From NCBI GenBank assembly GCA_946481195.1, contig CAMLNG010000117.1:1-9240 (forward strand): DNA of 9,240 bases, in the 5' to 3' direction. The stretch is from an uncultured Chromatiaceae bacterium. GTDB taxonomy: Bacteria > Pseudomonadota > Gammaproteobacteria > Enterobacterales > Alteromonadaceae. The translations under genes and the position numbers were made by a program. Positions within the stretch are counted from its first letter, which is position 1, and each line of letters begins with the position of its first letter. Below, piece by piece: positions 6,994-9,240 of this stretch. The notes under the pieces are model-generated. The model saw only the letters and a list, made by a program, of their open reading frames with translations. It had not been told where the DNA came from and ran no database searches.

Positions 6994-7680
6994 GTGGCAG
7001 GTCAGCTTTCAGTCCTAAGTCTTATTCTCGAAGCCAGTATAGTGGTCAAAATTGTCATGTTGATCCTGATGTCTGCTTCAATCGTGTCTTGGGCCATGAT
7101 CATCCAGCGCAATAAAGCTCTGAGTCAGGCTCTCGACGAGAGTCGCAAATTTGAAGACCGTTTCTGGTCTGGCATTGATTTATCCAAGCTTTATAACGAA
7201 GTTAGCGCCCGGGCTAATGTCTCCGGTATGGAAGCTTTATTCAAAGCTGGCTTCAAAGAATTTGCCCGTCTGCATAAAACCTCTGCCCGCTCACCTGCCG
7301 CTGTGATGGAGGGGACGCAACGGGCCATGCGCGTCGGCTTATCCCGAGAAGTGGAACGTCTGGAAACACACTTACCGTTTTTAGCGACTGTTGGTTCGAT
7401 CAGCCCTTACATCGGCCTGTTTGGCACTGTGTGGGGCATTATGAACGCGTTTATGGCTTTGGGTGCCGTACAGCAAGCCACTCTGGCAATGGTCGCACCA
7501 CCTATTGCTGAAGCATTGATCGCAACGGCGATAGGTCTGTTTGCCGCTATTCCGGCCGTAATTGCCTACAACAAATTCTCCCACAGCGTCGAGCAGCTGG
7601 AAAACTCATACGCCAACTTTGTTGAAGAGTTTTCAAACATCCTGCACCGTCAGGCCGTCAGCAGCGGAGACAATCACTAA
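6994..7680 (+). CDS. tolQ: Tol-Pal system proton-channel subunit TolQ
   Basis: TolQ forms, with TolR, the inner-membrane proton-driven motor that energises TolA so that the outer membrane follows the constricting septum. The 228-residue protein has three membrane segments, at about 17-37, 134-158 and 167-192, with a cytoplasmic loop between the first and second. The segment [25 protein letters not shown] is strongly conserved (shown here by its residues 126-150). Threonines T145 and T178 match the channel-lining threonines known in E. coli TolQ. The GTG start has AGAGG at 6980-6984, nine bases upstream, and homologues begin at about this point. It opens the tol operon. ybgC, normally just upstream, is absent. 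The stop TAA overlaps the tolR ATG by one base. Confidence 0.97.
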   Translation: MAGQLSVLSLILEASIVVKIVMLILMSASIVSWAMIIQRNKALSQALDESRKFEDRFWSGIDLSKLYNEVSARANVSGMEALFKAGFKEFARLHKTSARSPAAVMEGTQRAMRVGLSREVERLETHLPFLATVGSISPYIGLFGTVWGIMNAFMALGAVQQATLAMVAPPIAEALIATAIGLFAAIPAVIAYNKFSHSVEQLENSYANFVEEFSNILHRQAVSSGDNH

Positions 7681-8111
7681 TGTACGTTCGGAAGAAACGC
7701 CGGATGGTGGCGGAAATAAACGTAGTCCCATACATCGATGTTATGTTGGTACTGATGGTTATTTTTATGGTGACTACACCAATCATCACCCAAGGGGTTA
7801 AGGTTGAGCTGCCTAAGTCGAAGGCAGAACCTATCGAGCAGATGAAAGATAATAAAACCCCGATCGTCGCAACAGTAGACGAAGCGGGTTTGTATTATTT
7901 TGAAAAAGACAGTGTGCAAAAAGGGCCATTTAACGCCGAAGCTTTGCAGGCTGAAGTGATGAGTACCCTGACCATAGAGCCTGGTACGCAGGTGATTATC
8001 AAAGCGGACGGCCGGGTTGACTACAACTCAGTAATCCACCTACTGAATATGTTAAAGGAAGCTGGCGCCCCTGCGGTCGGATTGATGACTGAAGACGTGG
8101 AGTCTAAGTAA
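7680..8111 (+). CDS. tolR: Tol-Pal system protein TolR (ExbD family)
   Basis: TolR is the stator partner in the TolQ channel and has a periplasmic domain that can contact peptidoglycan. The 143-residue protein has a short basic cytoplasmic tail (YVRKKRR), one membrane segment at about 17-36, and the family-invariant aspartate D20 in VPYIDVMLVL, equivalent to proton-carrying D23 of E. coli. The sequence TTPIITQGVKVELPKS follows the membrane segment, and the C-terminus ends in AVGLMTEDVESK, close to the family pattern VGLMT. The ATG overlaps the tolQ stop (TAATG), with GGAG about ten bases upstream, which implies coupled translation and a fixed subunit ratio. tolA begins one base after its stop. 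Confidence 0.97.
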   Translation: MYVRKKRRMVAEINVVPYIDVMLVLMVIFMVTTPIITQGVKVELPKSKAEPIEQMKDNKTPIVATVDEAGLYYFEKDSVQKGPFNAEALQAEVMSTLTIEPGTQVIIKADGRVDYNSVIHLLNMLKEAGAPAVGLMTEDVESK

Positions 8112-8112
8112 G

Positions 8113-9060
8113 ATGGATCCGGCGTTTAAAAAGGCGCTGCAGATATCAGCGTCTCTGCATCTGGCATTGTTCTTGGCGCTATTTATTAATTTCAGTTTTT
8201 TTGACAAAAACGAAGTGATAGTGGTGCCATTATATTCAGCCTCCAATGCACCTTTGCAGGCTAGCATGGTAGACAATCCGAATCTGAAAGAGGCTGAAAA
8301 GCCAACCCGCAAAAAACCTGAACCAAAGCCTGAGCCGCCGAAACCAGAGCCAAAGCCTGAAGAGCCGGAGGAAGACCCGAAAGAAGAACTGCAAAAGCAG
8401 GAAGAAGAGCGAAGAATTCAGGAACAAAAAGAGATTCAGGTAAAGAAAAAGCAAGAAGAAGCCAAAAAGAAAAAAGAAGAGGCTGATCTGGCCTTAAAGA
8501 AGAAAAAAGAAAAAGAAAAGCTGGATAAACAGAAAAAAGAAGAAGAGCGTAAAAAAGCTGAAGCTGAGAAGAAAAAGAAAGAAGAATTAGCGAAGAAAAA
8601 GAAAGAAGAAGAGCTGAAAAAGAAAAAAGATGCAGAAGCTAAGAAAAAAGCAGAAGCGTTGAAGAAGAAAAAAGCTGAAGATAAAAAGCGCAAGCAGGAA
8701 TTAGATAAAGCTGCAGAAGAAATGATGCTCGAGGATGAGCTGGCAGAAGAAGCGGACGAAGCTCGCCGCGCCGCCCGTCAAGGGCAGCTGCTGACAGAAA
8801 AACAACGTTATGTTGCAATGATTGTTGAACGTGTCCGTCAGAGCTGGTTCACTGATGATACGATGAACGGCAAAGAGTGCGTAATTGAGCTGAAACTGGC
8901 CAGCAATGGTTTTGTCACCAGCTTGAATGTCGTAGGCGGTGACGCTGGTGTTTGTAATGCCGCTGTCAATGCAATTAATCGGGTTGGTCGTTTCCCGATG
9001 CCGGAAGATCCTGATTTGAATCAGGAGTTCCGTGAATTGAAATTACCGTTTAAGAAATAA
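8113..9060 (+). CDS. tolA: Tol-Pal system envelope-spanning protein TolA
   Basis: TolA carries force from TolQR across the periplasm to TolB and Pal. Domain I is a single membrane anchor at about residues 10-30 with S12-x3-H16, matching the S-x3-H motif (S18/H22 in E. coli) that contacts TolQ. A Pro/Glu/Lys stretch PEPKPEPPKPEPKPEEP lies at 69-85. Domain II is an extended Lys/Glu/Ala-rich helix from about 90 to 225. Domain III, from about 226, contains RVRQSWF and ends LKLPFKK; its cysteines C256 and C281 are placed for the conserved disulfide. At 315 residues it is shorter than E. coli TolA (421), mainly in domain II, and it lacks the glycine run after the anchor. The Pro-Glu-Lys stretch recalls TonB, but domain III and the operon settle the identity. 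Confidence 0.96.
   Translation: MDPAFKKALQISASLHLALFLALFINFSFFDKNEVIVVPLYSASNAPLQASMVDNPNLKEAEKPTRKKPEPKPEPPKPEPKPEEPEEDPKEELQKQEEERRIQEQKEIQVKKKQEEAKKKKEEADLALKKKKEKEKLDKQKKEEERKKAEAEKKKKEELAKKKKEEELKKKKDAEAKKKAEALKKKKAEDKKRKQELDKAAEEMMLEDELAEEADEARRAARQGQLLTEKQRYVAMIVERVRQSWFTDDTMNGKECVIELKLASNGFVTSLNVVGGDAGVCNAAVNAINRVGRFPMPEDPDLNQEFRELKLPFKK
8437..8697 (+). repeat. A-rich low-complexity tract encoding the TolA Lys/Glu helix
   Basis: The tract encodes about residues 109-195 of TolA, dominated by irregular repeats of KKKEE, KKKAE and EAEKK type using AAA, AAG and GAA codons. It keeps the reading frame and has no exact long unit. Such tracts vary in length between strains through slippage or recombination. 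Phe-rich open frames on the opposite strand here are only its complement. Confidence 0.75.
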
Positions 9061-9077
9061 CACAGAGACGAGACTAT

Positions 9078-9240
9078 ATGAATTTCAGATGGATAACGAA
9101 GTCCGTGATTGTTGCTGCGGCACTCATCGCCAACTGTGCTCAGGCTTCATTGGAAATTATTATTACTGAAGGTGTTGATAGCGCCCGCCCTGTGGCAATT
9201 GTGCCTTTTGCCTTTGTCGGTGCGACCAAGCCAAATCAGG
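9078..9240 (+). CDS. tolB: Tol-Pal system periplasmic protein TolB (3' end outside window)
   Basis: TolB is the periplasmic beta-propeller protein that shuttles between TolA and the lipoprotein Pal. Only the first 54 codons are in the window. They show a signal peptide (basic MNFRWITK, then hydrophobic SVIVAAALIANC) with a probable cleavage after AQA at residue 24. LEIIITEGVDSARP follows, matching the family's N-terminal TolA-binding segment, and then VAIVPFAF. The cysteine at residue 20 is preceded by asparagine and does not make a good lipobox, so a soluble periplasmic protein is expected. The gene starts 17 bases after tolA with a weak GAG-type ribosome binding site. pal is expected beyond the window edge. 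Confidence 0.93.
   Translation, partial: MNFRWITKSVIVAAALIANCAQASLEIIITEGVDSARPVAIVPFAFVGATKPNQ

Noticed and set aside
8236..8693. Phe/Leu-rich open frames on the minus strand opposite tolA
   Set aside because: They are the complement of Lys/Glu codons in the low-complexity part of tolA and have no gene signals.
9078..9137. Lipoprotein signal peptide in TolB
   Set aside because: The cysteine at residue 20 is preceded by asparagine rather than a small lipobox residue, and the AQA site after it fits signal peptidase I as in other TolB proteins.

Overview
The window looks like chromosomal DNA of a gammaproteobacterium, probably from the Alteromonadales/Rheinheimera-Alishewanella side. That placement rests on the close E. 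coli-like protein sequences, the moderate base composition and the gene order; the genus is an inference. Every protein-coding gene lies on the + strand, and all but the first and last are complete.

Layout: (1) 1-1281, the 3' part of a membrane-bound diguanylate cyclase with a periplasmic solute-binding sensor. (2) 1443-3224, aspS (aspartyl-tRNA synthetase), with its own promoter and a strong intrinsic terminator. (3) 3344-6310, the yebC-ruvC-ruvA-ruvB cluster, which combines a ribosome/transcription factor of the YebC/TACO1 family with the complete Holliday-junction resolvasome. (4) 6311-6993, a 683-bp interval without a recognisable protein gene. (5) 6994 to the end, tolQ-tolR-tolA-tolB (tolB cut by the window edge), the envelope-spanning Tol machine that uses the proton motive force to constrict the outer membrane at division. 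The genes are packed by stop/start overlaps or 1-17 nt gaps.

The unusual part is the ruvB-tolQ interval. ybgC, which usually precedes tolQ, is absent. In its place the sequence shows two apparent small, divergent, non-coding transcription units. The minus-strand unit (about 173 nt) has an AT-rich upstream tract, a promoter TTGAAG-N17-TAGAAT with a GC-rich discriminator, a chain of stable hairpins and a terminator with nine T. The plus-strand unit (about 165 nt) has a promoter TTGACG-N17-TGTAAT overlapped by a perfect ATTGGT-N3-ACCAAT palindrome, the PdhR/FadR-subfamily GntR operator pattern. It ends in a 13-bp hairpin followed by a T tract. Between the two promoters lies a perfect 10-bp inverted repeat. 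A separate promoter, TTGAGT-N17-TATCAT, sits just before tolQ. I recognise neither RNA; both are predictions from sequence signals alone.
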